In this document: positions 16,440 through 24,867 of the stretch, one piece after another
Position numbering within the stretch: the first letter of the stretch is position 1
Layout of the letters: each line of letters begins with the position of its first letter
Source of the DNA: Pseudooceanicola spongiae
Lineage (GTDB): Bacteria; Pseudomonadota; Alphaproteobacteria; Rhodobacterales; Rhodobacteraceae
Reading direction: 5' to 3'
DNA: 64,000 nt
NCBI RefSeq assembly: GCF_014899185.1
Contig: NZ_CP045201.1
Coordinates: 3,635,501-3,699,500, forward strand
Notes under the pieces: generated by a model
Seen by the model: only the letters and a program-made list of their open reading frames with translations
The model's database searches: none
Told to the model about the DNA's origin: nothing
Made by a program: the position numbers and the translations under genes

Positions 16440-17180
16440 TTACAGGCCTGTATCGGCCAAGGCGGCCTGCAGCACCGGGGCCAGACGCATGGCCCAGGCC
16501 GTTTGTGCCGCAGTCTCCCCGATCAGGTCGTTGCGCAGTTCGACCAGTGCGTTCAACCGCCCGTGATCTATCGCGTGCCGCGCGATGGCGTCGCCGGGCA
16601 GGTGCCCGCCGTAGGGCTGGTTCGCCCCAACGCAGAGATCGCCTTCCTGTTCCAGCCGCGCGATCAGTGGCGCGGTCAGCCGCTCATCCGCGGCAAACAG
16701 GATGCCAACCTGCCAGGGGCGGGGCGGCCGCCCTTTCAGCTGCGGGGTGAAGGAGTGCACCGACAGGATCACCGTGTCGGGCTGGCGTGCTGCCAGATCG
16801 GCGAGGGCCGCGTGATAGGGGCGGTAACAGGCGTTCAGCCGCGCCTCCCGCTCGGCTGGGCCGGCATGGCGGTTGGCGGGGATGATCGTGCCATCGTAGA
16901 GCTTCATCAGCAGTGTCGGATCGTCTTCGCCCCGGTTCGGATCGATCACGAGACGCGAGAAATTCGACAGGATCGCCGGGGCGTCCAGCGCCTCGGCCAG
17001 CGCGCGTGTCAGCCCGGCAGCGCCCACGTCATAGGCGATATGGCGGCGCATGTCGGTTTCGGAGAGGCCCAGACTACCACCGCCCACGAAATCGGGTACG
17101 GTGTTGGCAGCATGATCGCAGGTGACGAGCCAGCGTGACGGACGATCCCTGCCAACGATTTCGTAAGGGGCGTATGTCAT
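16440..17180 (-). CDS. N-formylglutamate amidohydrolase family protein
   Basis: 246-residue zinc-type amidohydrolase of the HutG/N-formylglutamate deformylase family, which releases L-glutamate from N-acyl-glutamate in histidine breakdown. Visible family signatures are VTCDHAANTVP near residue 20, RHIAYDVGA near residue 47, NFSRLVIDPNRGEDDP near residue 75 and ILSVHSFTP near residue 138. No hut genes are nearby. It heads the leftward three-gene operon. Because the dgcN/dgcA genes lie 3 kb away and make N-acetyl-glutamate, a role in deacylating that product is a possibility worth testing. Confidence 0.87.
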   Translation of the reverse strand: MTYAPYEIVGRDRPSRWLVTCDHAANTVPDFVGGGSLGLSETDMRRHIAYDVGAAGLTRALAEALDAPAILSNFSRLVIDPNRGEDDPTLLMKLYDGTIIPANRHAGPAEREARLNACYRPYHAALADLAARQPDTVILSVHSFTPQLKGRPPRPWQVGILFAADERLTAPLIARLEQEGDLCVGANQPYGGHLPGDAIARHAIDHGRLNALVELRNDLIGETAAQTAWAMRLAPVLQAALADTGL

Positions 17181-17283
17181 GAGGGTGTCACCTCCATTGG
17201 CCAGTTTGCAAAGACGCCATAATATGCGATGTGAACGCTAACATCCGGGATTTCCCGGGCCGCGAGAACAGGGGATGACCTTA

Positions 17284-18735
17284 ATGAAACGTCAGCGCAA
17301 TACCAAAATCGTCGCAACTCTGGGGCCTGCCTCCTCTGATTACGAGACGATCCGCGCGCTCTACGAAGCCGGTGCGGATGTGTTCCGACTGAACATGTCG
17401 CACGGCAGCCACGATGAAATTCGCGAAAAGCACCGCATCATCCGTCAGATCGAACGCGATACCGACGGTATCATCGGCATCCTTGCTGATCTTCAGGGGC
17501 CGAAACTGCGGGTCGGTGTCTTTCGCAACGACTCCGAAGATCTGGTGATTGGCGCTGCTTTCCGCCTCGATCTGGATGACACGCCGGGCGATCTGACCCG
17601 CGTGAACCTGCCCCACCCCGAGATTTTTGCCGCGCTCGAACCCGGCTCCAGCCTTCTGGTCAACGATGGCAAGATTCGTCTGGTGGTCAAGGAATGCGGT
17701 GAAGACTACGCCAATTGCGAAGTCACCGTGGGCGGCACGATTTCCAACCGCAAGGGTGTGAACGTGCCCGATGTGGTGCTGCCGCTGGCCGCCCTGTCTG
17801 ACAAGGACCGTGCCGATCTGGAATTCGTCTGCCAGCTGGGGGTCGACTGGCTGGCCCTGTCCTTCGTGCAGCGTGCCGCCGATGTGGACGAGGCCCGCGA
17901 ACTGGCCGGTGGCCGTGCCGCGATCCTCTCCAAGATCGAAAAGCCCGCAGCCGTGAAAAGCTTCGACGAGATCCTTGCGGTTTCCGACGGCATCATGGTG
18001 GCACGCGGTGACCTTGGCGTCGAACTGCCCGTCCACGCCGTGCCGCCGATCCAGAAGCGCCTGATCCGCAAATGCCGCATCGCCGCCAAGCCGGTGATCG
18101 TCGCGACTCAGATGCTCGAATCGATGATCGAAAGCCCGATGCCGACCCGGGCCGAGGTCTCCGACGTGGCCGCCGCGATCTATGAGGGCACCGATGCCGT
18201 CATGCTCTCGGCCGAAAGCGCCGCCGGCCTCTATCCGATCGAAGCCGTCAAGACGATGGACAACGTCGCCCATGAGGTCGAGACCGACTCGCTCTATCGC
18301 GAAGTGATCGAGGCGCAGCGCAGCGCCACCACCCGCCGTGGCTCGGTCGCGGAAGGCATCGTTGCCGCCGCGCGTGAGATTGCCGAGACGACGGACATCA
18401 AGGCGATCTGCTGCTTCACCCAGCACGGCACGACCGCGCTGCTGGTGTCGCGCGAAAAGCCCCGCGTGCCGATCCTGGCGCTGACCCACCTGCGCGGCAC
18501 GGCCCGCCGTCTGACCCTGTCCTGGGGCGTGAACTGCCTGATGACCGGCCAGCTCGACCGCTTCAAGCAGGCCGTCGTCAACGCCGCGCGCGGTGCCCGT
18601 GTCACCGGCCTCGCCACGGCAACCGATCAGATCGTCGTGACCGCCGGGGTGCCCTTCAACCAGCCCGGCACCACGAACATCCTGCGCGTCGCACCCTGTG
18701 AAGAGCGTCTGATCTACGCGGCAGACCCCGAGTAA
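17284..18735 (+). CDS. pyk: Pyruvate kinase
   Basis: Glycolytic enzyme converting phosphoenolpyruvate and ADP to pyruvate and ATP; 483 residues. Clear signatures are KIVATLGPAS and FRLNMSHGSH at the N-terminus, GPKLRVG in the first barrel strands, the active-site segment ILSKIEKP around residue 220, ARGDLGVELP, and VATQMLESM. The C-terminal regulatory domain follows. I prefer ATG 17284 because the AGGGG site upstream is 9 bases away; the ATG at 17275 abuts that site. It is monocistronic, with a hairpin after its stop. Confidence 0.97.
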   Translation: MKRQRNTKIVATLGPASSDYETIRALYEAGADVFRLNMSHGSHDEIREKHRIIRQIERDTDGIIGILADLQGPKLRVGVFRNDSEDLVIGAAFRLDLDDTPGDLTRVNLPHPEIFAALEPGSSLLVNDGKIRLVVKECGEDYANCEVTVGGTISNRKGVNVPDVVLPLAALSDKDRADLEFVCQLGVDWLALSFVQRAADVDEARELAGGRAAILSKIEKPAAVKSFDEILAVSDGIMVARGDLGVELPVHAVPPIQKRLIRKCRIAAKPVIVATQMLESMIESPMPTRAEVSDVAAAIYEGTDAVMLSAESAAGLYPIEAVKTMDNVAHEVETDSLYREVIEAQRSATTRRGSVAEGIVAAAREIAETTDIKAICCFTQHGTTALLVSREKPRVPILALTHLRGTARRLTLSWGVNCLMTGQLDRFKQAVVNAARGARVTGLATATDQIVVTAGVPFNQPGTTNILRVAPCEERLIYAADPE

Positions 18736-18745
18736 ATCCACCATG

Positions 18746-18773
18746 CCCCTGTCCCGCTTCGGTGGGGCAGGGG
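18746..18773 (+). terminator. Hairpin after pyk
   Basis: A 10-bp stem with one wobble pair (CCCCTGTCCC / GGGGCAGGGG) and an 8-base loop, just after the pyk stop. It has no T run and the next small gene starts 32 bp later, so partial read-through is likely. Confidence 0.45.
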
Positions 18774-18804
18774 TAGGCCACAGGGGCGGCAGGCGAAGGG
18801 CCTT

Positions 18805-19044
18805 ATGACCAGCGATCTCCTCTATGTTCTTGGCGTCCTGCTGGTGGTGCTGGCGATTCCCGCTCTCGCCACCGCCTATGCGGATCGTCGCCCGCCGCTT
18901 GTGTCGCTGATCGTCATGGTGCTCGGTTTCGGGCTGATCGGCTGGATCTACAGCACCGACCCGGCCACCTATGCCTTGCCTCAGCTGCCGGACGCGCTGT
19001 TTCGCGTCATCGGATACGTGCTGCATAGCGCCGCGTCGGCCTGA
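18805..19044 (+). CDS. Small inner-membrane protein of unknown function
   Basis: 79 residues with two strong hydrophobic helices (about residues 5-23 and 31-50) separated by a short YADRRPP loop, then a polar tail. A GAAGGG site lies 6 bases before the ATG. No named family is recognised. It follows pyk on the same strand and may be co-transcribed with it. Coding looks real from the ribosome site, codon usage and membrane-protein pattern. Confidence 0.62.
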   Translation: MTSDLLYVLGVLLVVLAIPALATAYADRRPPLVSLIVMVLGFGLIGWIYSTDPATYALPQLPDALFRVIGYVLHSAASA

Positions 19045-19205
19045 CTTCGGCCCGCTTGCGCAAATAACGCGCCCCTGCTGCATTCCTTCAGGAAACCGGG
19101 CTTGCCAAAGCCAACCTTCGCCCCTATACGGCGCTTTCTATCTGCGCGGCCGGCCCAAGTGGCATGCCGAGTCGCGCTTCATCTCGTGAATAACAGGAGA
19201 CGAAA

Positions 19206-19406
19206 ATGCCAAAGATGAAAACGAAATCGAGCTGCAAAAAGCGGTTCAAGGTGACGGCCACTGGCCGTATCGTTGCTGGCCAGGCCGGCAAACGCCACGG
19301 CATGATCAAGCGGAGCACCAAGTTCATCCGCACCGCCCGTGGGACCACGATCCTGGCGAAGGCTGATGAGAAGATCATCAAGCCAATGATGCCCTACGCA
19401 CGCTAA
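19206..19406 (+). CDS. rpmI: 50S ribosomal protein L35
   Basis: 66-residue basic ribosomal protein. The N-terminus [20 protein letters not shown] and the KRHGMIKR and GTTILAKAD segments are typical of L35. A strong AGGAG site precedes the ATG. It is followed after 12 bp by rplT in the conserved rpmI-rplT order. infC is not adjacent here, which is usual in this bacterial group. Confidence 0.97.
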   Translation: MPKMKTKSSCKKRFKVTATGRIVAGQAGKRHGMIKRSTKFIRTARGTTILAKADEKIIKPMMPYAR

Positions 19407-19418
19407 GGAGTTCAGTAT

Positions 19419-19790
19419 ATGTCCCGCGTTAAAGGTGGTACTACAACCCACGCCCGTCACAAAAAAGTTCTCGACGCTGCAAAAGGCTATTATGGCCGCC
19501 GCAAGAGCACTTTCAAAGTTGCCCGTCAGGCCGTCGACAAGGCCAACCAATACGCAACACGCGACCGTAAAAACCGCAAGCGCAACTTCCGCGCGCTGTG
19601 GATCCAACGGATCAACGCTGCTGTTCGTATGCATGACGAAGCTCTGACATACTCGCGTTTCATCAACGGTCTGGCGCTTGCCGGTATCGAAGTTGACCGC
19701 AAGGTTCTGGCCGATCTGGCCGTGAACGAACCCGAAGCTTTCGGTGCGATCGTCGCGCAAGCCAAATCGGCTCTGCCCGCCGCCGCCTGA
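19419..19790 (+). CDS. rplT: 50S ribosomal protein L20
   Basis: 123-residue ribosomal assembly protein that binds 23S rRNA. The long basic N-terminal helix begins [20 protein letters not shown] and continues with [15 protein letters not shown], followed by the globular [13 protein letters not shown] segment. An AAGGAG site precedes the ATG. It ends the rpmI-rplT operon ahead of a strong terminator. Confidence 0.98.
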   Translation: MSRVKGGTTTHARHKKVLDAAKGYYGRRKSTFKVARQAVDKANQYATRDRKNRKRNFRALWIQRINAAVRMHDEALTYSRFINGLALAGIEVDRKVLADLAVNEPEAFGAIVAQAKSALPAAA

Positions 19791-19833
19791 TCTTTCCCCA
19801 CCGGGTCCGCCCGGAACGGAAATGTCACAGATT

Positions 19834-19863
19834 AAACCCCGCTCAGCCCGAGCGGGGTTTTTT
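19834..19863 (+). terminator. Intrinsic terminator of rpmI-rplT
   Basis: An 11-bp perfect stem (AAACCCCGCTC / GAGCGGGGTTT) with a 5-base loop followed by a run of T to 19863, 44 bp after rplT. Confidence 0.93.
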
Positions 19864-19963
19864 CATGCCTGCACGGCCCTTAGGGCGCGCCATAAGCGCC
19901 CTAACAAACTTGCATTCCGGGGCCGCTGTGATACCCACTCGCGGTCTGTGAACGGAGGCCGCG

Positions 19964-21031
19964 ATGGACGATCTTAAGGCAAAATACCTCTCGGCAATCG
20001 CCGATGCGGGCGATGAATCCACCCTCGAGGACCTGCGTCTGCAGGCCGTCGGCAAAAAGGGCGAAGTCAGCCTGAAGATGCGCGAGCTGGGCAAGATGAC
20101 CCCGGAGGAGCGCCAGACCGCTGGCCCCGCCCTCAACGCCCTGAAGGACGAGATCAACTCGGCCCTCGCCGCGAAAAAGGCCGCCCTTGGCGACGCTGCC
20201 CTCGATGCGCGTCTGCGGGCCGAATGGCTCGACGTGACGCTGCCAGCGCGCGGCACCGCGCGTCAGGGTACGATCCACCCGGTCAGCCAGGTCTGGGAAG
20301 AGTGCACCGCGATCTTCGCCGACATGGGCTTTGCTGTCGCCGAAGGGCCGCAGGTCGAAACCGACTGGTACAATTTCGACGCCCTCAACATCCCCGGCCA
20401 CCACCCCGCCCGGGCCGAGATGGACACCTTCTACATGCACCGTGCGGCAGGCGACGACCGCCCGCCGCACGTCCTGCGCACGCACACCAGCCCGGTCCAG
20501 ATCCGCTCGATGCAGGATCAGGGCGCGCCGATCCGCATCATCGCGCCGGGTCGCGTTTACCGTGCTGACTACGACCAGACCCACACGCCGATGTTCCACC
20601 AGGTCGAGGGCCTCGCGCTCGACAAGAACCTCTCCATGGCGAACCTGAAATGGGTGCTGGAGGAGTTCTTCACCGCCTATTTCGGCACCAAGGTCAAAAC
20701 CCGCTTCCGCGCCTCGCACTTCCCCTTCACCGAGCCCTCGGCCGAGGTCGACATCCAGTGTTCTTGGGAAAACGGCACCGTGAAGGTGGGCGAGGGCGAC
20801 GGCTGGCTTGAAGTCCTGGGCTCCGGCATGGTCCACCCGCATGTGCTGCGCGCCGGTGGGGTTGATCCTGACAAATGGCAGGGCTTCGCCTTCGGCATGG
20901 GCATCGACCGCATCGCGATGCTGAAATACGGCATCCCCGATTTGCGCGCCTTCTTCGATTCCGACCTGCGCTGGCTGCGCCACTATGGGTTTAGCGCGTT
21001 GCAGGTGCCGACCATTCGCGGCGGGGTTTGA
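19964..21031 (+). CDS. pheS: Phenylalanine--tRNA ligase subunit alpha
   Basis: Catalytic subunit of the (alpha-beta)2 class II PheRS; 355 residues. An N-terminal coiled coil (about residues 1-90, contacts tRNA) is followed by the class II core: motif 1 around [19 protein letters not shown], motif 2 around RAGRVYR (here [19 protein letters not shown]), and motif 3 with [17 protein letters not shown] near the C-terminus. Normally pheS is directly followed by pheT, but here two small genes intervene. An AACGGAGG site precedes the start. Confidence 0.98.
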   Translation: MDDLKAKYLSAIADAGDESTLEDLRLQAVGKKGEVSLKMRELGKMTPEERQTAGPALNALKDEINSALAAKKAALGDAALDARLRAEWLDVTLPARGTARQGTIHPVSQVWEECTAIFADMGFAVAEGPQVETDWYNFDALNIPGHHPARAEMDTFYMHRAAGDDRPPHVLRTHTSPVQIRSMQDQGAPIRIIAPGRVYRADYDQTHTPMFHQVEGLALDKNLSMANLKWVLEEFFTAYFGTKVKTRFRASHFPFTEPSAEVDIQCSWENGTVKVGEGDGWLEVLGSGMVHPHVLRAGGVDPDKWQGFAFGMGIDRIAMLKYGIPDLRAFFDSDLRWLRHYGFSALQVPTIRGGV

Positions 21032-21032
21032 G

Positions 21033-21461
21033 GTGGGATTCCGCTTCCGCACCAAACGACTTGCTGAAGCATTGTCGGTGGTCGCGGATGCGGGGTTCGA
21101 AGGAATGCGCCACAATCATGCTGTGTCGGTTCTAGACAAGAATGGGATCTCGGTGCCTAAGCGTGCCTTCGCGTTGTTCCGACCTAAGCCATTCTCTGGA
21201 CTGGAGTTCGGTGACAATATGTTCTTGGCTATGAAAGACCAATTGATTGAGCACGACGGCAAGCGGACTGATGGTGCGTATTCTGGCGAGTGGGAGACCA
21301 TTCAACTGTCTTTGGCCGGGTGGCGCTTCCTAGAACTGCATGGTGACTCCTATTGGTCAACATCGCTACGGCAGATCGTAAATAATGTACCGACTATCAT
21401 TGTAAGTGTCCTGGGGACTTTGATCGGGCGATGGCTTCTGAACGTGATTGGAGTTTTGTAA
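21033..21461 (+). CDS. A+T-richer orphan gene between pheS and pheT; C-terminal membrane helix
   Basis: 142 residues if started at the GTG just after the pheS stop (an in-frame ATG at 20985 would overlap pheS by 47 bp). It has no family I recognise. The N-terminal part is soluble and basic (FRFRTKRLAEALSVVADAGF). The last 25 residues (NNVPTIIVSVLGTLIGRWLL onward) form one probable transmembrane helix. Base composition and codon choice (many A/T-ending codons) differ visibly from the GC-rich neighbours, which points to recent acquisition. Its position in the PheRS operon implies co-transcription with pheS and pheT. Confidence 0.6.
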   Translation: MGFRFRTKRLAEALSVVADAGFEGMRHNHAVSVLDKNGISVPKRAFALFRPKPFSGLEFGDNMFLAMKDQLIEHDGKRTDGAYSGEWETIQLSLAGWRFLELHGDSYWSTSLRQIVNNVPTIIVSVLGTLIGRWLLNVIGVL

Positions 21462-21594
21462 TGCCTCTCGATTTTTGCGCGCTCTTCCCTGTTCGTTCTA
21501 GAAAGGCAACGCTTTCTCTGCATTTGTTTCCGAAATTCGACCTCCTTTTGAACAGCCGTTTGGGGGCAAATGTACCAGTGACAGGAGCCACCCC

Positions 21595-21876
21595 ATGACC
21601 CTATTCCGCCACGAAAACCGCCAGCAGACCGAGTCCTCGAAGCGCCTCTACGCCCGCTTCGAGATCGTCTACACTCTGGTTGATTTCGGCGCGGCCTTCT
21701 GCTTCGTGCTCGGCTCGATCTTCTTTTTCTACGACAGCCTGATGACCCCCGGCACCTGGCTGTTCCTGATCGGCTCGCTCCTGTTTGCCGCCAAACCGAC
21801 GCTGCGGCTGGTCCGCGAAATCAAACTCTACCGTATGGGCGATCAAGACGACCTCGCCTCCCGCCTGAAGGACTGA
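21595..21876 (+). CDS. YrhK domain-containing membrane protein
   Basis: 93 residues with two transmembrane helices (about residues 27-48 and 53-70) around a short loop, and a charged C-terminus. The pattern RYEIVYTxxDFxxAxxFxxGSxxFF and the TWLFLIGSLLF segment fit the YrhK domain family, whose function is not known. An ACAGGAG site precedes the ATG. It lies 4 bp upstream of pheT and is almost certainly translated from the same message. Confidence 0.78.
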   Translation: MTLFRHENRQQTESSKRLYARFEIVYTLVDFGAAFCFVLGSIFFFYDSLMTPGTWLFLIGSLLFAAKPTLRLVREIKLYRMGDQDDLASRLKD

Positions 21877-21880
21877 CCCG

Positions 21881-24277
21881 ATGAAATTCACCCTCTCCTG
21901 GCTGAAAGAACACCTCGACACCACCGCCACGCTGGACGAAATCACCGAGGCGCTGACCGACCTCGGGCTTGAGGTCGAAGGCGTCGAAGATCCCACCGCC
22001 AAGCTGCGCGGCTTCACCATCGCCAAGGTGCTCGAGGCCGAGCAGCACCCCGACGCCGACAAGCTGCGCGTCTGCAAGGTGCAGACGGGCGAGGGCGAGA
22101 CCCAGATCGTCTGCGGTGCCCCGAACGCGCGCGCCGGGATCACCGTCGTGCTGGCGAAACCGGGCACCTATATCCCCGGCCTCGACATCACCATTTCCGT
22201 CGGCAAGATCCGCGGCGTCGAGAGCTTCGGCATGATGGCGTCGGAGAAAGAGCTGGAGCTGTCGGACGAACACAACGGCATCATCGAGCTGCCCTCCGGT
22301 GAAGTCGGTGAGGATTTCGCCGATTGGCTGGCCGCGAACCGCCCCGAAACCGTCGACCCGGTGATCGAGATCGCGATCACGCCGAACCGCCCCGACGCCC
22401 TCGGCGTGCACGGCGTGGCGCGTGATCTGGCCGCGCGTGGCCTCGGCACCCTGAAACCGCTGCCCGACTATACGCTGGCTGAGGAGGGCGCTTGCCCGAT
22501 TCCCGTCAGCATTGACGCGAGCGCCGCCGACGGTTGCCTGGTTTTCGCCGGGCGCGTGATCAAGGGCGTCAAGAACGGCCCCAGCCCCGAATGGCTGCAG
22601 CGCAAACTGCGCGCCATCGGCCTGCGCCCGATCTCGACCCTCGTCGATGTGACGAACCTGTTCACCTACGACCTGAACCGCCCGCTGCACGTCTTCGACG
22701 CGGCCAAGGTGGCCGGCGGCCTGCGCATCCACCGCGCCACGGGCGGCGAAGAGCTGCTGGCGCTGGACGAAAAGACCTATAAGATCCCCGCAGGTGTGCT
22801 GGTCATCTCTGACGACAACGGCGTCGAGAGCATCGGCGGCATCATGGGCGGCGAGGTCTCTGGCTGCACCGAGGACACCACCGACGTCTTCGTCGAGGCG
22901 GCGTTCTGGGACACCGTCTCGATCGCCACGGGGGGCCGCGCGCTCAAGATCAACTCCGACGCGCGCTATCGCAACGAACGCGGCATCGACCCGGCCTTCA
23001 ACATGGAGGCGCTGGACCGCGCCTGCGCGCTGATCGTCGCGCTTTGCGGCGGCACCGTCACCGAAGCCGTCGTCGCCGGCGCCGTGCCCGACGTGTCGCG
23101 CGCCTACAAGCTCGACACCGACCGCTGCTCGTCCCTCGTCGGCATGGACATCCCCGCCGACACGCAGCGCGCGACTCTGACCGCCCTTGGCTTCGTGATG
23201 GATGGCGACGTGGCCCATGTCCCGAGCTGGCGCCCCGACGTGCTGGGCGAAGCGGACCTGGTTGAGGAAGTGGCGCGCATCGCCTCCCTCTCCAACCTCG
23301 AGCCGAAGCCGATGCCGCGCCTGACGACGGGCGTCCCGAAGCCGATCCTGACCCCGCTGCAAAAGCGCGAACAGCTGGCGCGGCGCACCGCGGCGGCGCT
23401 CGGCTACAACGAATGCGTCACCTACTCCTTCATCGACAAGACCTCGGCAACGCTGTTCGGCGGCGGCGACGATGCGACAATGGTCGGCAACCCGATCTCC
23501 TCAGAGATGTCGCACCTGCGCCCGGACCTGCTGCCCGGCCTGCTGCAGGCCGCCGCGCGCAACCAGTCGCGGGGCATGCCCGACATGGCCCTGTTCGAGG
23601 TCGGCGCGATCTGGCACGGCGGCGAGCCGGGAGAACAGCAGCTGCAGGTCGCAGGCCTGTTGGTCGGACAGACAGCGCCCAAGGACGTGCACGGCGCGGC
23701 GCGCACGGTCGACACCTTCGACGCCAAGTCCGATGTCGAAGCGATCCTGACCGCCATCGGCGCCCCCGCCAAGGTACAGGTGCTGCGCGACGGCGATACT
23801 TGGTGGCACCCCGGTCGCCACGGTCGCATCTGCCTCGGCCCGAAGAAAATGCTGGCCGTCTTCGGCGAAGTGCATCCCAAGATACTGCGCGAAATGGGCG
23901 TAAAGGGCACCGCCGTCGCCTTCTCGATCTGGCCCGAACAGATTCCGCTGCCGCGCAACGCCTCGGCCTCGCGCGGAGCGCTGGTGCTGAACGATCTGCA
24001 GGCGGTCGAACGTGACTTCGCCTTCGTCGTCGACGCGGGCGTCGAGGCGCTGACGCTGGTCAATGCCGCCGCCGGTGCTGACAAGGCGCTGATCACCGAC
24101 GTGCGCGTGTTCGACGAATTCATCGGCGGCTCGCTTGGCGAGGGCAAGAAAAGCCTCGCCGTCACGGTGCGCCTGCAGCCAAGCGACGCCACGCTGAAGG
24201 AAAAGGACATCGAGGCCATCTCGGCCAGGATCGTCGAAAAGGTCGAAAAGGCCACCGGCGGCACCCTGCGCGGCTGA
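21881..24277 (+). CDS. pheT: Phenylalanine--tRNA ligase subunit beta
   Basis: Beta subunit of PheRS, 798 residues, the full bacterial length. Domains in order are an N-terminal tRNA-binding OB-fold (about residues 40-150, with LEAEQHPDADKLRVCKV and VCGAPNARAG), the B3/B4 editing domain in the middle (about 210-390), a B5 DNA-binding-like domain (about 400-470), a catalytic-like core, and a C-terminal ferredoxin-like anticodon-binding domain. It closes the pheS-orphan-YrhK-pheT operon. A terminator hairpin follows. Confidence 0.98.
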   Translation: MKFTLSWLKEHLDTTATLDEITEALTDLGLEVEGVEDPTAKLRGFTIAKVLEAEQHPDADKLRVCKVQTGEGETQIVCGAPNARAGITVVLAKPGTYIPGLDITISVGKIRGVESFGMMASEKELELSDEHNGIIELPSGEVGEDFADWLAANRPETVDPVIEIAITPNRPDALGVHGVARDLAARGLGTLKPLPDYTLAEEGACPIPVSIDASAADGCLVFAGRVIKGVKNGPSPEWLQRKLRAIGLRPISTLVDVTNLFTYDLNRPLHVFDAAKVAGGLRIHRATGGEELLALDEKTYKIPAGVLVISDDNGVESIGGIMGGEVSGCTEDTTDVFVEAAFWDTVSIATGGRALKINSDARYRNERGIDPAFNMEALDRACALIVALCGGTVTEAVVAGAVPDVSRAYKLDTDRCSSLVGMDIPADTQRATLTALGFVMDGDVAHVPSWRPDVLGEADLVEEVARIASLSNLEPKPMPRLTTGVPKPILTPLQKREQLARRTAAALGYNECVTYSFIDKTSATLFGGGDDATMVGNPISSEMSHLRPDLLPGLLQAAARNQSRGMPDMALFEVGAIWHGGEPGEQQLQVAGLLVGQTAPKDVHGAARTVDTFDAKSDVEAILTAIGAPAKVQVLRDGDTWWHPGRHGRICLGPKKMLAVFGEVHPKILREMGVKGTAVAFSIWPEQIPLPRNASASRGALVLNDLQAVERDFAFVVDAGVEALTLVNAAAGADKALITDVRVFDEFIGGSLGEGKKSLAVTVRLQPSDATLKEKDIEAISARIVEKVEKATGGTLRG

Positions 24278-24349
24278 CCCGACAAGGATGCCAAACGGCG
24301 CGCTCTCCGTCCCCGGAGAGACGCCCCGCCCGCCATCCCACAGCTAAAG

Positions 24350-24375
24350 ACGGCGCGTCCCCGGTCGCGCCGTTT
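24350..24375 (+). terminator. Intrinsic terminator after pheT
   Basis: An 8-bp perfect stem (ACGGCGCG / CGCGCCGT) with an 8-base loop followed by TTT, 72 bp after the pheT stop. A second hairpin (CTCTCCG/CGGAGAG) lies at 24303-24320. Confidence 0.65.
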
Positions 24376-24430
24376 GCCCTTTCTGCGGCCGTGCCGTAGA
24401 GCCAAGACAGACAACACAAAGGAACGCCCG

Positions 24431-24730
24431 ATGAGCGACAACGACGAATATGTCTATGACGAAGCCTCGGGCGAATGGATGCCTGCCGCAGACCTCGCGG
24501 CGCGCAATGACGAGAGCGTTCAGGTGGTCGACTCCCAGGGCACAGCTCTGGCCGATGGCGACTCGGTCGTGCTGATCAAGGACCTCAAGGTCAAGGGCGC
24601 CGGTCATACCCTCAAGCAGGGCACGGTGATCAAGACCATCCGCCTCACCGCCAACCCCGAAGAGGTCGACTGCCGCCACCCCGACATCAAGGGCCTTGTC
24701 CTGCGCACGGAATTCATCCGCAAACGCTGA
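24431..24730 (+). CDS. PhnA/YjdM-like domain protein lacking the N-terminal zinc ribbon
   Basis: 99 residues. The C-terminal two thirds (VVDSQGTALADGDSVVLIKD onward, then LKVKGAGHTLKQGT) match the PhnA/YjdM SH3-like domain. The N-terminal CxxC zinc ribbon of E. coli YjdM is absent; instead there is an acidic YVYDEASGEWMPA segment. Despite the family name, these proteins are not shown to act in phosphonate breakdown. An AAAGGA site precedes the ATG at 24431. It is a single gene between the pheT terminator and a bidirectional terminator. Confidence 0.8.
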   Translation: MSDNDEYVYDEASGEWMPAADLAARNDESVQVVDSQGTALADGDSVVLIKDLKVKGAGHTLKQGTVIKTIRLTANPEEVDCRHPDIKGLVLRTEFIRKR

Positions 24731-24745
24731 ACTCTGCGGACAGGC

Positions 24746-24785
24746 CTCCCTGTCATCTTGCCGGAAATACTTCCGCCGGAGGCTC
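24746..24785 (-). repeat. Dispersed intergenic repeat R1 (copy 2, inverted)
   Basis: Read on the minus strand: GAGCCTCCGGCGGAAGTATT, then TCCGGCAAGATGACAGGGAG. It has the GCAAGATGACAGGGAG type of 3' end, shared with the copy at 54111-54150. It lies just after the PhnA-like gene. Confidence 0.8.
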
Positions 24786-24816
24786 CGACACCACCAGCCG
24801 GGCCAACGGTTGAAAC

Positions 24817-24850
24817 GAAAAAAGGCGGCCCGCAAGGACCGCCTTTTTCG
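24817..24850. terminator. Bidirectional intrinsic terminator
   Basis: A 10-bp stem (AAAAAGGCGG / CCGCCTTTTT) with A and T runs on both sides, between the converging PhnA-like and glutathione transferase genes. Confidence 0.88.
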
Positions 24851-24867
24851 CAACGTCCAGGCCCGCC

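Noticed and set aside
17281-19083. A 600-codon open frame opposite pyruvate kinase
   Set aside because: It is the same kind of antisense shadow; the plus strand is a complete, canonical pyruvate kinase.
20985-21032. Start of the pheS-pheT orphan gene at the ATG inside pheS
   Set aside because: It would overlap the conserved pheS C-terminus by 47 bp and add residues read from pheS codons in another frame. The GTG at 21033 just after the stop is simpler.
21821-23362. A 513-codon open frame opposite pheT
   Set aside because: Low-complexity Gly/Arg/Val/His-rich translation with no domain pattern; pheT on the plus strand explains the region fully.
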